A DNA stretch of 64,000 nt from Brettanomyces bruxellensis (taxonomy: Eukaryota > Ascomycota > Pichiomycetes > Pichiales > Pichiaceae): assembly GCF_011074885.1 (NCBI RefSeq), contig NC_054687.1:62001-126000 (forward strand). Reading direction: 5' to 3'. Both the position numbers and the translations under genes were made by a program. A model generated the notes under the pieces. That model had not been told where the DNA came from, did no database searches, and saw nothing but the letters and a program-made list of their open reading frames with translations. Position 1 is the stretch's first letter; the number at the start of each line of letters is the position of its first letter. Shown here one piece after another: positions 49,159 to 58,085 of the stretch.

Positions 49159-49478
49159 CAGCTTATTCTCAAAGTACTTAAATAATGTATTCTAACGAAA
49201 TGAATTTACCGAGTATTCTGAACACCAAGTAAAAAAATCTGATAGTTATGGTTTATATTACTAGATTTCGATTTTTATACAGTTTATAACTTAAGAGGAT
49301 ATCTTATCTTTGCATAGTTGTTGTTGTTCTCTTTATACGGCACAAGACAATAGAAATAATTTCACTTGAAAGTTCATTCTTTTATTGTTTTGGATATACA
49401 TAGTGATAATGTTGAAGTGGATAGAAACTGCACAGCTTATTCTTAAAGTACTTAAATAGTGTACTCTAATAAAATATG
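49159..49478 (+). repeat. Diverged 43-46 bp direct repeat pair
   Basis: CAGCTTATTCTCAAAGTACT at 49159 and CAGCTTATTCTTAAAGTACT at 49433 both continue with TAAATA, TGTA and TCTAA. About five differences occur over 43 bp; the copies are about 274 bp apart. It is too short to call a solo LTR. Confidence 0.6.
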
Positions 49479-50142
49479 TTTATTCAGTTTTTAAGTAAAT
49501 AAATCTTATTACAGTCTAGATGCAGACATCTATTTAAGTAGTTATAGCTATTTCCAAGCTTCTGTAATATTTAAATTGATTTGATCACTTTATAAAGTTT
49601 CTCGTTGACTAGGATATTGAGCCAACAAAAGAAAACGTTTGCAAATATAATTATCTAAATAAAAATGGAAATGCACATGCTTCAATACCTTCAATCTGAG
49701 TGAGACTTTCTTGGCATAAACAAGGGGCAGTTTTATCTAGACGAGACTGTGGACGAATCTATTACAGTTTGAACTATGTTCACAACTTAGTCTAACGTCA
49801 CCAAAAGAGATAATTATCGTTGACACTCAAGTTCATCAAACCATCTCAAGTCATTAAATCATCTCAAGCACATCTCGAGTCATTAAATAATCTCGATTTC
49901 ATTAGAATATCTCTAATTCGTTCTACTAAAAAAACACTAAAATCAATGTAGCATGGTATACAAGAATGCTCTTACTCTATACTTCTGTAGCAATTGCAAC
50001 ACTAGCACTTTCACGACAAAGTAACTACAACTCATCCAAAGTAGCACCAACAACTTGTGTCCTTCTTACAGCAGATACTTACCGTTCATTATATTCGATG
50101 GCTAGAAAATTCGCAAGGTGGCAAAATGGCTCTCCAGCATGC

Positions 50143-53100
50143 TCAACACTTCTTCTTCCGGTATATCAACTGGACGTTTCCGCTGCTCTTCCAAATACGG
50201 TTCTTGACGGTATTTAATGTGGCCTTGTTGTCCAAGACATTTCCACGGCACAGAATCTCGAATTGTCCGTGCTTCTCCGACTCTGGAAGCTTTCCCTTCA
50301 CATAGGCAATGACCCTGTCGATTCTCAGCAAGGAATTGGCAGAGAGCTTGTTCGAATTGAGCTTCTGGAGCCCAGGAAGCCCGGAGATGTCCGGTTCCAC
50401 GGTGAACTCGACCTTTCTGCCCGGGATGTGCTCGTAGGCATCCAATAAAACGGCGCGGCTGACCCAGGCAGGCAGCAAGTCCTCCAAGGAGGAGTACAGG
50501 TCCTTCTGTTCGCCCATGTGGGTCAGGAAAAGCGTCTTTGTGTCTGTTCCGTAGGTCCGGATGTTCTCGTTGATGGTCACCATGATCTTTTTGTCGTACT
50601 TGAAGTACGGCGTGTTCAGTTTCTTCTCATCATCCTCATCAGCAAGCATTACTCCGTCCGGCCCGGAGATCCCGCGCTCATCCATCCAGTCCAGCACCTG
50701 TTTTGTGGTCGTAAGACCCATAATTTCGTCCTGCAGCTGCTTCCTGTACTCTTTTTCAAGGAACTTCTTCCTCTCTTCCTCTGTCTGGGCATCTGCGACG
50801 TCTACACCGCCGTTATTGTCCTCATTACCACCATGTTTGTCCTTTGCAGCGTCCTCATCATCCTCATCGTGCTTCCCATGGTGCAGGTACCGCTTGAAGA
50901 ACCCTTTCTTCTTCTTTTTCTTCTTCTTCTCGGTGTCCTTATCACCAGAACTGTGCATCGAGGCAGCCGAGGAGCTAGAAACAGACCGCAGACTTCTTCT
51001 GCCGTCGGTCTTGTCTCTGCCACCGCTTTTTGTCCGCGAGAGTGTCTTCCACACACTCAACTTGTGCAGAGACTTCATCTCACGCTCCTCCTCACTTCTC
51101 TCCTTGGCACGTATGGTGGCTCTGATCTTGATCTGCTGGCTGGTGAACGCCTCGCCGATGAAATCGCAGAAGAGCGACTTCAATACGACCTTGCCGAGGT
51201 TGTACCGAGGGGTTGGCTTGGACGAGATGGAGGAGGCGGATGAGGAGTTTTCAGAGGAGTTTTCATCTTTCTTCTCTTCCCTCTCCATTCCGAGTGCCCG
51301 GCCGGCATACTGGTGCAAAAACTCATCCTCGTAGATCTCGCAGCTTGTGAAGCTGCTCTCATTCAAGGTGATGAAGAGCATGCCGCCCTTGGTCTGCACA
51401 GAGCACCACTGAGGGAGACTCTCATCAGTCTGCAGGCCGTCAGTGATCTGCTCAAACCGGTCCTCGTCGTCGAGGCAGTCAGAAACTGAGCCAATCGCGT
51501 ACCGGGCGTCCTTGGTGTCGATTTTCCGCACGAGGCCACACTGCACGATGTCGATCACGTAGATACACCCGTTCTGGTCCATGGTGGCCACGTGGCGGCG
51601 GTTGTTGAGCAGCCGGGACAGGACGAGGCCGTTCGATCCGTCGATGCTTTGTAGTGGAGCCTCGTTGAACGTGACCACCTCCACGGCGTGGTCTGGTACT
51701 TTCTGCGAGTTGATTTGTACATTCCTGTTGGGGTGGGCAGAGAAGGAATTGTTCGTGACATCAATTTTAGAATCATTCACTCCATTAATTTTAGAATCAT
51801 TCACTCCATTAATTTTAGAATCACTCACTCCATCAATTTTAGAATCACTAACTCCATCAATTCCATCACCCTTCCCTCCAACTTCACCCTTCTCTCCAAC
51901 CTCATCCCTCACCACATACTCGGTGCTGGGCCCGCCGTTCAGCGAGAGCAGCAGCGTGCGAACCTTCGCCTCGCCCGGGGTGTCTCCCTGGGTGCCCTGT
52001 CCAGGCTTTGAACCCAGGTCCAACCCCAGCTCCTGACCCTCGTCCGGCCCTGCCCCCAGCACCGCCTCGTCCACGCCGAACGGCGTCGCGAGCGCCGCGT
52101 CGATCTGGTTCATGTCCTCGTGCGAAAACTGGCTCACGATGTCCGAGTTGTCGTTGCTGATACTTGCCGTGATGCTGATCGCACCGGAGGTCCCCGAGCG
52201 GTTCAACGGGGCCGAGCTGAGCACCAGGTGGTCGTCCAGGTCGTTTGCATTGGACAGAACACCGAGATTCTCGTAGAGCCGGATGCCCTGGTACACGGCC
52301 AGCCGGGTGGTGTTCGGGACTTCCCAATTCAGCAGGTACCGGTCCTTGGCCACCGCGGATGCCGTCCAGATGGTTCCATCACCTCCCGTGATGCCGAGAA
52401 CTCCAGCGGACTCCTTTCCTGTCTTGTAGACGCTCAAATCAGCCACGACGGTCGAAATGCCGAGGTTCGAGTTCACGCGGTCGTTCAGGTAGCCTCTTTT
52501 GTGGGGCCCGACGAGCTCCGGGTCGAGATCAGACGCCCGCAAGTCTGTCTTCACCACCAGGCCGTCGCTGTCACCCGTGTAGAGCACGTCGAACGACGGG
52601 TCGCAGTCGTAGGCGGCGTTGTTGTCGTCGCCAAACAACGGCACGTACAACGACCACACGGGGGAGTTGTGCATGTCGAAAATCCTCATGGCACGGTTCA
52701 CCCGCAAGTCCCACAGGCACACCCTTGTGTCCGAGGAGCACGACACAAACGACTTGCCACCCATCTTGAGCCCCCGGATCGTGTCCGTGTGGCCCAAGAA
52801 GTGCCGGGCGGGCCGCTTCATGTCCCGGCGGTCGAAAAGTGTCACCACGCCCGTCGGGCCGCCCGCCACCACGCAGTTCCCGAAGCAGTCCACCGCGTAC
52901 ACGGAGCCCTTCTCCTCGGCGAACCGGAACCCGTCCGCGGCACACTGCCGGCCCAAATCCCACACCTTCACCTCCTTGTCCAGCCCGCCCGACACAAGCT
53001 GTGCCCCGTAGTGGCTCTGCTGCCCCGTGTACCCCAGGCAGCTCACGTAGTCGTCGTGGTAGCCCACCGTCGACATCACCGGGGCCTCGCGGCTCGTCCG

Positions 53101-53784
53101 CCATATCTTCACCGAGAAGTCGTTCGAACACGTCGCCAACTTCAACTCCGTCCGCTCCCTGTTCCCGGGGCCCAAGATCTTCACATCCCGCACCCAGTCG
53201 AGGTGCCGGTGGCACGTATCCGCCAGCTTGTACCGTCCAGCCCTCACTGGTTCGCCTGCGATGCTTTCACTGTTGATCTGCTGCTCTAGTTGCTCCACCG
53301 CCTCCTCGTTGCCCACATTTTCTGCAATGTACCGCTTGATGTCTTCTGCGTTGTTCATATTTGTGAAGATGTTTGCCTCTGCGCTCCTTCCAGCGAATGG
53401 GTTTGCATTTTGCTTTATTCTATAATCTTTTTTTGCATGTTGCTTTTCTCCATATTGCTTCTCTTCCTTCTTTCCATATTGTTCATATTCCTCCTCCCCA
53501 TACTCCTTCTCCTGCACATATTCCTTCTCTTCAATATTCTCCTTCTCTCCATACTCCTTCTCTCCGTATCCCTTCTCTCCATATCCCTTCTCTCCATATT
53601 CCTCCTCCTTCCCCTCCGGCCTCCATACCGAAACAACCCCGTCCCGGCCACCCGATATCAACGTGTGGCTCTGCCTGTCGTACCGCACAACATTCACCCC
53701 TAAAGAGTGGTGGCCTGGAAGCTCGTGGTCCGCAATATTAACGATGTAGCTCACCGTTCTCTTCCTCTGCTGTGCTTGGTCCAT
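50143..53784 (-). CDS. DUF1: WD40 deubiquitinase-activating protein Duf1 (WDR48/UAF1-like)
   Basis: The 1,213-aa product matches fungal Duf1/Bun107, the WDR48 homologues that bind and activate ubiquitin-specific proteases. The N-terminal about 550 residues are a WD40 propeller (LISGGRDGVVSVWRPEGKE, LATCSNDFSVKIW, SGGLDKEVKVWDLG, SCSSDTRVCLWDLRVN). The C-terminal 90 residues are the ubiquitin-like end domain (ADSLLR-like region, IAYVKGKLPES, QLIYRKKKC). Between the first and second blades is an insert of about 60 residues made of YGEK-type pentapeptide repeats, and a later region has four copies of the octapeptide GVSDSKID. The frame begins with TTG at 53820; the ATG at 53784 gives MDQAQQRKRTVSYIV. 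S. cerevisiae Duf1 is YOL087C (1,116 aa). Confidence 0.88.
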   Translation of the reverse strand: MDQAQQRKRTVSYIVNIADHELPGHHSLGVNVVRYDRQSHTLISGGRDGVVSVWRPEGKEEEYGEKGYGEKGYGEKEYGEKENIEEKEYVQEKEYGEEEYEQYGKKEEKQYGEKQHAKKDYRIKQNANPFAGRSAEANIFTNMNNAEDIKRYIAENVGNEEAVEQLEQQINSESIAGEPVRAGRYKLADTCHRHLDWVRDVKILGPGNRERTELKLATCSNDFSVKIWRTSREAPVMSTVGYHDDYVSCLGYTGQQSHYGAQLVSGGLDKEVKVWDLGRQCAADGFRFAEEKGSVYAVDCFGNCVVAGGPTGVVTLFDRRDMKRPARHFLGHTDTIRGLKMGGKSFVSCSSDTRVCLWDLRVNRAMRIFDMHNSPVWSLYVPLFGDDNNAAYDCDPSFDVLYTGDSDGLVVKTDLRASDLDPELVGPHKRGYLNDRVNSNLGISTVVADLSVYKTGKESAGVLGITGGDGTIWTASAVAKDRYLLNWEVPNTTRLAVYQGIRLYENLGVLSNANDLDDHLVLSSAPLNRSGTSGAISITASISNDNSDIVSQFSHEDMNQIDAALATPFGVDEAVLGAGPDEGQELGLDLGSKPGQGTQGDTPGEAKVRTLLLSLNGGPSTEYVVRDEVGEKGEVGGKGDGIDGVSDSKIDGVSDSKINGVNDSKINGVNDSKIDVTNNSFSAHPNRNVQINSQKVPDHAVEVVTFNEAPLQSIDGSNGLVLSRLLNNRRHVATMDQNGCIYVIDIVQCGLVRKIDTKDARYAIGSVSDCLDDEDRFEQITDGLQTDESLPQWCSVQTKGGMLFITLNESSFTSCEIYEDEFLHQYAGRALGMEREEKKDENSSENSSSASSISSKPTPRYNLGKVVLKSLFCDFIGEAFTSQQIKIRATIRAKERSEEEREMKSLHKLSVWKTLSRTKSGGRDKTDGRRSLRSVSSSSAASMHSSGDKDTEKKKKKKKKGFFKRYLHHGKHDEDDEDAAKDKHGGNEDNNGGVDVADAQTEEERKKFLEKEYRKQLQDEIMGLTTTKQVLDWMDERGISGPDGVMLADEDDEKKLNTPYFKYDKKIMVTINENIRTYGTDTKTLFLTHMGEQKDLYSSLEDLLPAWVSRAVLLDAYEHIPGRKVEFTVEPDISGLPGLQKLNSNKLSANSLLRIDRVIAYVKGKLPESEKHGQFEILCRGNVLDNKATLNTVKNRIWKSSGNVQLIYRKKKC
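51760..51855 (-). repeat. In-gene 24-bp repeat in DUF1, four copies
   Basis: Four consecutive 24-bp units (for example ATTAATTTTAGAATCATTCA plus CTCC) encode the octapeptide GVSDSKID or GVNDSKIN. It lies in a predicted disordered linker, and the frame is kept. Confidence 0.85.
53430..53612 (-). repeat. In-gene 15-bp repeat in DUF1 (YGEK pentapeptides)
   Basis: Degenerate 15-bp units such as TCTCCATATCCCTTC (plus strand) encode repeating GYGEK/EYGEK. The array sits in a loop right after the first WD repeat. Confidence 0.8.
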
Positions 53785-54508
53785 TTTCACGTGCTTCTGC
53801 CTGTATAAAGTGGCCTGCAATCAATTTCTAAGAAGCTGCTCTAGATGCTCCTGCTTGTCTAAATGTAAATCTGTGATGCTAAGTTCCAACCTGTATACAA
53901 AGTGCATTCATTAGCCAGGTTTGGCTTGTTCCGTACTTATCTCTAATTAAGAAAAAAAAAAAAAAAAAAAAAAAAGATTAAATTAAACAGCTAAACTCTT
54001 CACCCGTGCCAATTCTCTTTCTCCCCCTCCCCCCAGCTTAAATTATTTTTTTCTTTCTCTTTTCTCCTTCGAAACGTCTTTTCCCAATCTCTCGGCACAT
54101 TGCCAATATCTTAAACTCCGCAATTGCAAATTCGCGGTATCCAGTACCCCAAATTATCCACTGACATGTAGTTTTTCCCCACAGCTTTCTCTCTTTTCGC
54201 ACTGCCGTTATCCGCTTTTGGTTTCTCGAGAACAATGCAAATGCATCGCGCTTGCCCACAGTGAAACGAAATTTCTCCAGCGAAATTTTTCATGCGTCTG
54301 TGCACTACTTAATGCAATTACTATGCAATTACTATGCAATTACTATGCGATTACTATGCAATTACCATGCAATTACTTAAAGCACTTACTTCAGCTACTT
54401 CATTCCCTCTTCACAAATAATTCAATGATAACACAAACAAAAAGCATTTCCAGCCCGACTTGTCGAACCTCTCCTTATACTCCCTAACACTTAGTACTAG
54501 ATTTCACC
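53785..54508. other. DUF1 promoter and ADH copy A 3' flank
   Basis: 724 bp. An A25 tract (53951-53975) lies about 170 bp upstream of DUF1. An 11-bp repeat is at 54312-54377. No gene is seen. Confidence 0.55.
54312..54377 (+). repeat. 11-bp tandem repeat, six copies of ATGCAATTACT
   Basis: Six uninterrupted copies: four perfect, one ATGCGATTACT, one ATGCAATTACC. It lies about 130 bp downstream of the ADH copy A stop codon. Confidence 0.92.
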
Positions 54509-55603
54509 CTAACTCTTCTTCCCAAAGTACTTGTCATACCCGGTCAAAACAAATCTAAACTTCACATCTCCCTCCTCCATTCTTCTCCAAGCTTCCTTCA
54601 CGTTCTTTTCACTGATATCAATGGTTTCAACCCATGGCTTGATGTGCTTTTCTGCTGCCAACTTGAGCATGTACTCGATTTGCCTAATAGAGCCGCCTGC
54701 CGATCCACCAATGGAGTAATTGTTGAGCAAAAAGAAGAATGGTGTAATCTCGACCTTCTCCTTTAGTTCTGGAGCTGTGATGAATGTCAATCTTCCATTT
54801 GGTTTCAACAATGACATCACACTCTCAAGATGAGTCTGCGAGAACGAAGATGCAGTATTAACGATCAATTCAAGACTATCCTTTCCTTCCTTAAGTTGGG
54901 ACTCATCGGAGGCTGCAATGTAATGATCTGCACCTAGTTTTTTCGACAATTCCTTCTTCTTCTCATTTCTGGATATTGCCGTCACCTCTGCACCTAATGC
55001 TTTCGCAAAAAGGATCGTCATATGACCAATTCCTCCTATTCCACTAACTCCAACCTTGGTACCCTTCTTAACACCATAATCAAGAAGCGGTCTTAATCCA
55101 GTAATTCCACCGCAAAGCAGAGGAGCAGCATAAATGGTCTCCAAGCCGTCTGGAATCTGGAAAACGAATTTATCATTAACACGAATGTTATCTGCATATC
55201 CTCCTTGAGTTTTGGTTCCATCAGGATAGACATATGCATATGTTAAACCCATAGACTCACAGTTGGATTCAAGATGGTTGCTGCATCTGTAGCACTTTCC
55301 ACAGCATTCACATTCCGGGCCAATTCCAACCCTGTCACCAATCTTGAACTTAGACTTGTCCACCTCAGTTCCAATATGGGTCACGTGGCCAATGATCTCG
55401 TGACCAACTGCTAAGGGAGTGAATGCTCTTCCCCAATCACCCTTTGCACAGTGTGTATCAGAGCCACAAATTCCACATGCAACGATCTTCACCTGAATAT
55501 CATGTGGCCTCATTGGTCTTGGATGATATGTGAAGTCCTTTGGATCTTGCCAATGATCGAAATCAACAACTCCAACAGCATTGAAAGTTTCGTCTGAGCT
55601 CAT
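54509..55603 (-). CDS. NADP-dependent medium-chain alcohol dehydrogenase, copy A (ADH6/CAD type)
   Basis: The 364-aa zinc enzyme belongs to the cinnamyl-alcohol-dehydrogenase group (S. cerevisiae Adh6/Adh7), which reduces a wide range of aldehydes with NADPH. Catalytic zinc ligands fit the family: Cys46 (CGICGSD), His68-Glu69 (GHE) and a Cys near 163 (LLCGGIT). The structural zinc lobe has Cys101, 104, 107 and 115, plus extra Cys98 and Cys100. The Rossmann motif is GVSGIGGIGH. It is a tandem duplicate of the gene at 56734-57828 with about 22 amino-acid differences, clustered at residues 108-119. A TATAAATA box and a conserved upstream block are shared with copy B. Confidence 0.94.
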   Translation of the reverse strand: MSSDETFNAVGVVDFDHWQDPKDFTYHPRPMRPHDIQVKIVACGICGSDTHCAKGDWGRAFTPLAVGHEIIGHVTHIGTEVDKSKFKIGDRVGIGPECECCGKCYRCSNHLESNCESMGLTYAYVYPDGTKTQGGYADNIRVNDKFVFQIPDGLETIYAAPLLCGGITGLRPLLDYGVKKGTKVGVSGIGGIGHMTILFAKALGAEVTAISRNEKKKELSKKLGADHYIAASDESQLKEGKDSLELIVNTASSFSQTHLESVMSLLKPNGRLTFITAPELKEKVEITPFFFLLNNYSIGGSAGGSIRQIEYMLKLAAEKHIKPWVETIDISEKNVKEAWRRMEEGDVKFRFVLTGYDKYFGKKS

Positions 55604-55780
55604 GATGTATTATTTTCTGTTTGTTCTTAACCTGATGTCAGTACTTTCTGGAATATCGTAAATATCCTTTCAGAGATCTAAAATGGTTGCTTTATGTACC
55701 GTGCATAAAACTGCTTCCTGCCGCAAATGCATACTTGAAATAGAAACTTCATTCCGAATAATTTGGGACAGCACCATCCA

Positions 55781-55788
55781 TATTTATA
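55781..55788 (-). promoter_or_regulatory. TATA box of ADH copy A
   Basis: TATAAATA on the minus strand, about 178 bp upstream of the start codon. The surrounding ATATAAATATGGATGG is nearly the same as in copy B. Confidence 0.65.
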
Positions 55789-55881
55789 TGCATTTCCGAG
55801 CCTTTGAAGATAAAAGCTGTGTATTTCATAATTTAAAGGCGTGAAGTGTTCAATATTTTCTCTAGAGAATAAGCCTTATTT

Positions 55882-55911
55882 TGCTCGGAAATTAGGCTAA
55901 TAAGTCCATTC
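55882..55911 (-). promoter_or_regulatory. Conserved upstream block of ADH copy A
   Basis: A 30-bp segment (plus strand begins TGCTCGGAAATTA and ends TAAGTCCATTC) matches 58056-58085 upstream of copy B at 27 of 30 positions, about 100 bp upstream of the TATA box. It contains a CGG triplet of the sort bound by zinc-cluster factors. Confidence 0.6.
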
Positions 55912-56733
55912 CTTCAGTATTCGTGTTGAGTCTGCGCTATTGACGAGACGGAATTAACGCGGAAATAAGTTTTTTTGAAATTTCATTTAGTACTTGCCGC
56001 ACAGTGCACACTTATTCTTTGCTTTATTGAACCTTGATAATTTTTTTGTGTGGGGAAGAATACATGTAAGCAATCATTTTTCAGGTTACCTTACTGTGGT
56101 CTTGCTATTATCACCTTAGAAATTTACGATTTCAAGAAAAAAGCTGGGTTTATTTAGTACTATCTACCTAATCATTGGTTCACTATGATGTTATCAAATG
56201 GACCATTTCTGGGTTCCTTTGATTACTCCATGGAAACGATCCTTTATCAAACCATACTGCAACCAGTTGTCATTTCTTATTAGAATACTTTCTTTTTAGA
56301 TGTGTGACTAACAAGTTTTATATGTACTGTTTTTGTAGCTACTAGTACGTACAGAATAATATGACTTTGCATGAGATATTGACCAAGTAAGATAATTACA
56401 TCCGAAGCAGTAACGTTCTTCCTTAAGCACTAAAAACCTTTCTTGACATCTTTAATTTGAATCATTTAAGAACGACAATCTGGCTGTGTAAAGTCACTAT
56501 TGATTGCATCATTATGATACAGCTGAAATACAACGAAAGCGATGTTTACCACTCTATTGCGTGATAATCAGCCACCATCTATTTCTGACGCTCACTACAC
56601 TCGTTTCGATTACTCGTGTATAACGTTCGTGTTCTTCCTTTTTTTTATTTCATTATATAATGCATCAATGGAAGTACACAACGAAACGTACAACCTTCAT
56701 CTCAGTGATGATCTGCAACGACCCAATTTTAGA

Positions 56734-57828
56734 TCAATTCTTCTCTCCAAAGTATTTATCATATCCGGTCAAAACAAATCTAAACTTCACATCTCCCTCC
56801 TCCATTCTTCTCCAAGCTTCCTTCACGTTCTTTTCACTAATATCAATGGTTTCAACCCATGGCTTGATGTGCTTTTCTGCTGCCAACTTGAGCATGTATT
56901 CAATCTGTTTGACCGAGCCAGCAGCTGAGCCACCAATGGAGTAATTATTGAACAAGAAGAAGAATGGTGTTATCTCGACCTTCTCCTTTAGTTCTGGAGC
57001 TGTGATGAATGTCATTCTTCCATTTGGTTTCAACAATGGCATTACACTCTCAAGATGAGTCTGCGAGAACGAAGATGCAGTATTAACGATCAAGTCAAGA
57101 CTATCCTTTCCTTCCTTAAGTTGGGACTCATCGGAGGCTGCAATGTAATGATCGGCGCCAAGCTTCTTAGAGATTTCTCTCTTCTTCTCACCTCTGGATA
57201 TTGCAGTCACCTCTGCACCTAATGCTTTCGCAAAAAGAATCGTCATATGACCAATTCCTCCTATTCCACTAACTCCAACCTTGGTACCCTTTTTAACACC
57301 ATAATCAAGAAGCGGTCTTAATCCAGTAATTCCACCGCAAAGCAGAGGGGCAGCATGAATTGTCTCCAATCCGTCTGGAATCTGGAAAACGAATTTATCA
57401 TTAACACGAATGTTATCTGCATATCCTCCCTGAGTTTTGGTGCCATCAGGATAAACATATGCGTATGTTAGGGCTTGCGAAACGCAATTGCTCTCAAGCT
57501 CATGCTTGCACCTGTAGCACTTTCCACAGCATTCGCATTCCGGGCCGATTCCAACTCTGTCACCAATCTTGAACTTCGACTTGTCCACCTCAGTTCCAAT
57601 GTGTGTCACATGACCGATGATCTCGTGACCAACAGCCAAGGGAGTGTATGCTCTTCCCCAGTCACCCTTTGCACAGTGCATATCAGAACCACAAATTCCG
57701 CATGCAATGATCTTCACCTGAATATCATGCGGCCTCATTGGTCTTGGATGATATGTGAAGTCCTTTGGATCTTGCCAATGATCGAAATCAACAACTCCAA
57801 CAGCATTGAAAGTTTCGTCTGAGCTCAT
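56734..57828 (-). CDS. NADP-dependent medium-chain alcohol dehydrogenase, copy B (ADH6/CAD type)
   Basis: The 364-aa paralogue of copy A has the same complete set of catalytic and structural zinc ligands and the same NADP-type Rossmann segment. Differences from copy A include Val41Ile, Thr50Met, Phe61Tyr, the cluster at 108-119 (KHE for SNH, then V, Q, A for E, M, G), Tyr-to-His near 157 and Leu-to-Phe in the FFFLFNNYS segment. At the DNA level the last about 130 coding bases are almost identical between the copies, while the 108-119 region is well diverged. Substrate differences between the copies are possible because residues 50 and 61 are near the active-site entrance in related enzymes; this is inference. 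Confidence 0.94.
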   Translation of the reverse strand: MSSDETFNAVGVVDFDHWQDPKDFTYHPRPMRPHDIQVKIIACGICGSDMHCAKGDWGRAYTPLAVGHEIIGHVTHIGTEVDKSKFKIGDRVGIGPECECCGKCYRCKHELESNCVSQALTYAYVYPDGTKTQGGYADNIRVNDKFVFQIPDGLETIHAAPLLCGGITGLRPLLDYGVKKGTKVGVSGIGGIGHMTILFAKALGAEVTAISRGEKKREISKKLGADHYIAASDESQLKEGKDSLDLIVNTASSFSQTHLESVMPLLKPNGRMTFITAPELKEKVEITPFFFLFNNYSIGGSAAGSVKQIEYMLKLAAEKHIKPWVETIDISEKNVKEAWRRMEEGDVKFRFVLTGYDKYFGEKN

Positions 57829-57948
57829 GGTGTTTTATAAATATTTCTTGCGTATTCCTTTAATTAAATCTCTCTTATTAGTTTTTTTGTTGGTGTGCGT
57901 ACTGAAGATCAGAACTTCAACATAGACAATTTAGGGTAAGCCCATCCC

Positions 57949-57956
57949 TATTTATA
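57949..57956 (-). promoter_or_regulatory. TATA box of ADH copy B
   Basis: TATAAATA on the minus strand about 121 bp upstream of the ATG, in the context ATATAAATAGGGATGG shared with copy A except for one base. Confidence 0.65.
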
Positions 57957-58055
57957 TCTGTTAGTTTTGCGCCTTCGGAGATATGCATTATGAGTCCGTG
58001 CGTAAATACGTCAATAATGAATTTTTCATCGGAAAAAAAAAAAAACTCCCTCTCC

Positions 58056-58085
58056 TGCTCGGAAATTAAGCGATTAAGTCCATTC
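58056..58085 (-). promoter_or_regulatory. Conserved upstream block of ADH copy B
   Basis: It matches the copy A block at 55882-55911 at 27 of 30 bases and keeps the roughly 100-bp distance to the TATA box. Confidence 0.6.

Larger units (their letters stand above)
48757..50142. other. RPA190 upstream region and DUF1 3' flank
   Basis: 1.39 kb, AT-rich, no recognisable gene. It holds an RRPE element and A21 tract near RPA190 and a diverged ~45-bp direct repeat (49159-49202 and 49433-49478). Near 49830-49915 there are short repeats of ATCTCAAGTCATTAAAT type. Confidence 0.6.
55604..56733. promoter_or_regulatory. ADH copy A upstream region / copy B 3' flank
   Basis: 1.13 kb without a gene. The ADH-A promoter half holds a TATA box (55781-55788) and a block conserved with copy B (55882-55911). 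Confidence 0.6.
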
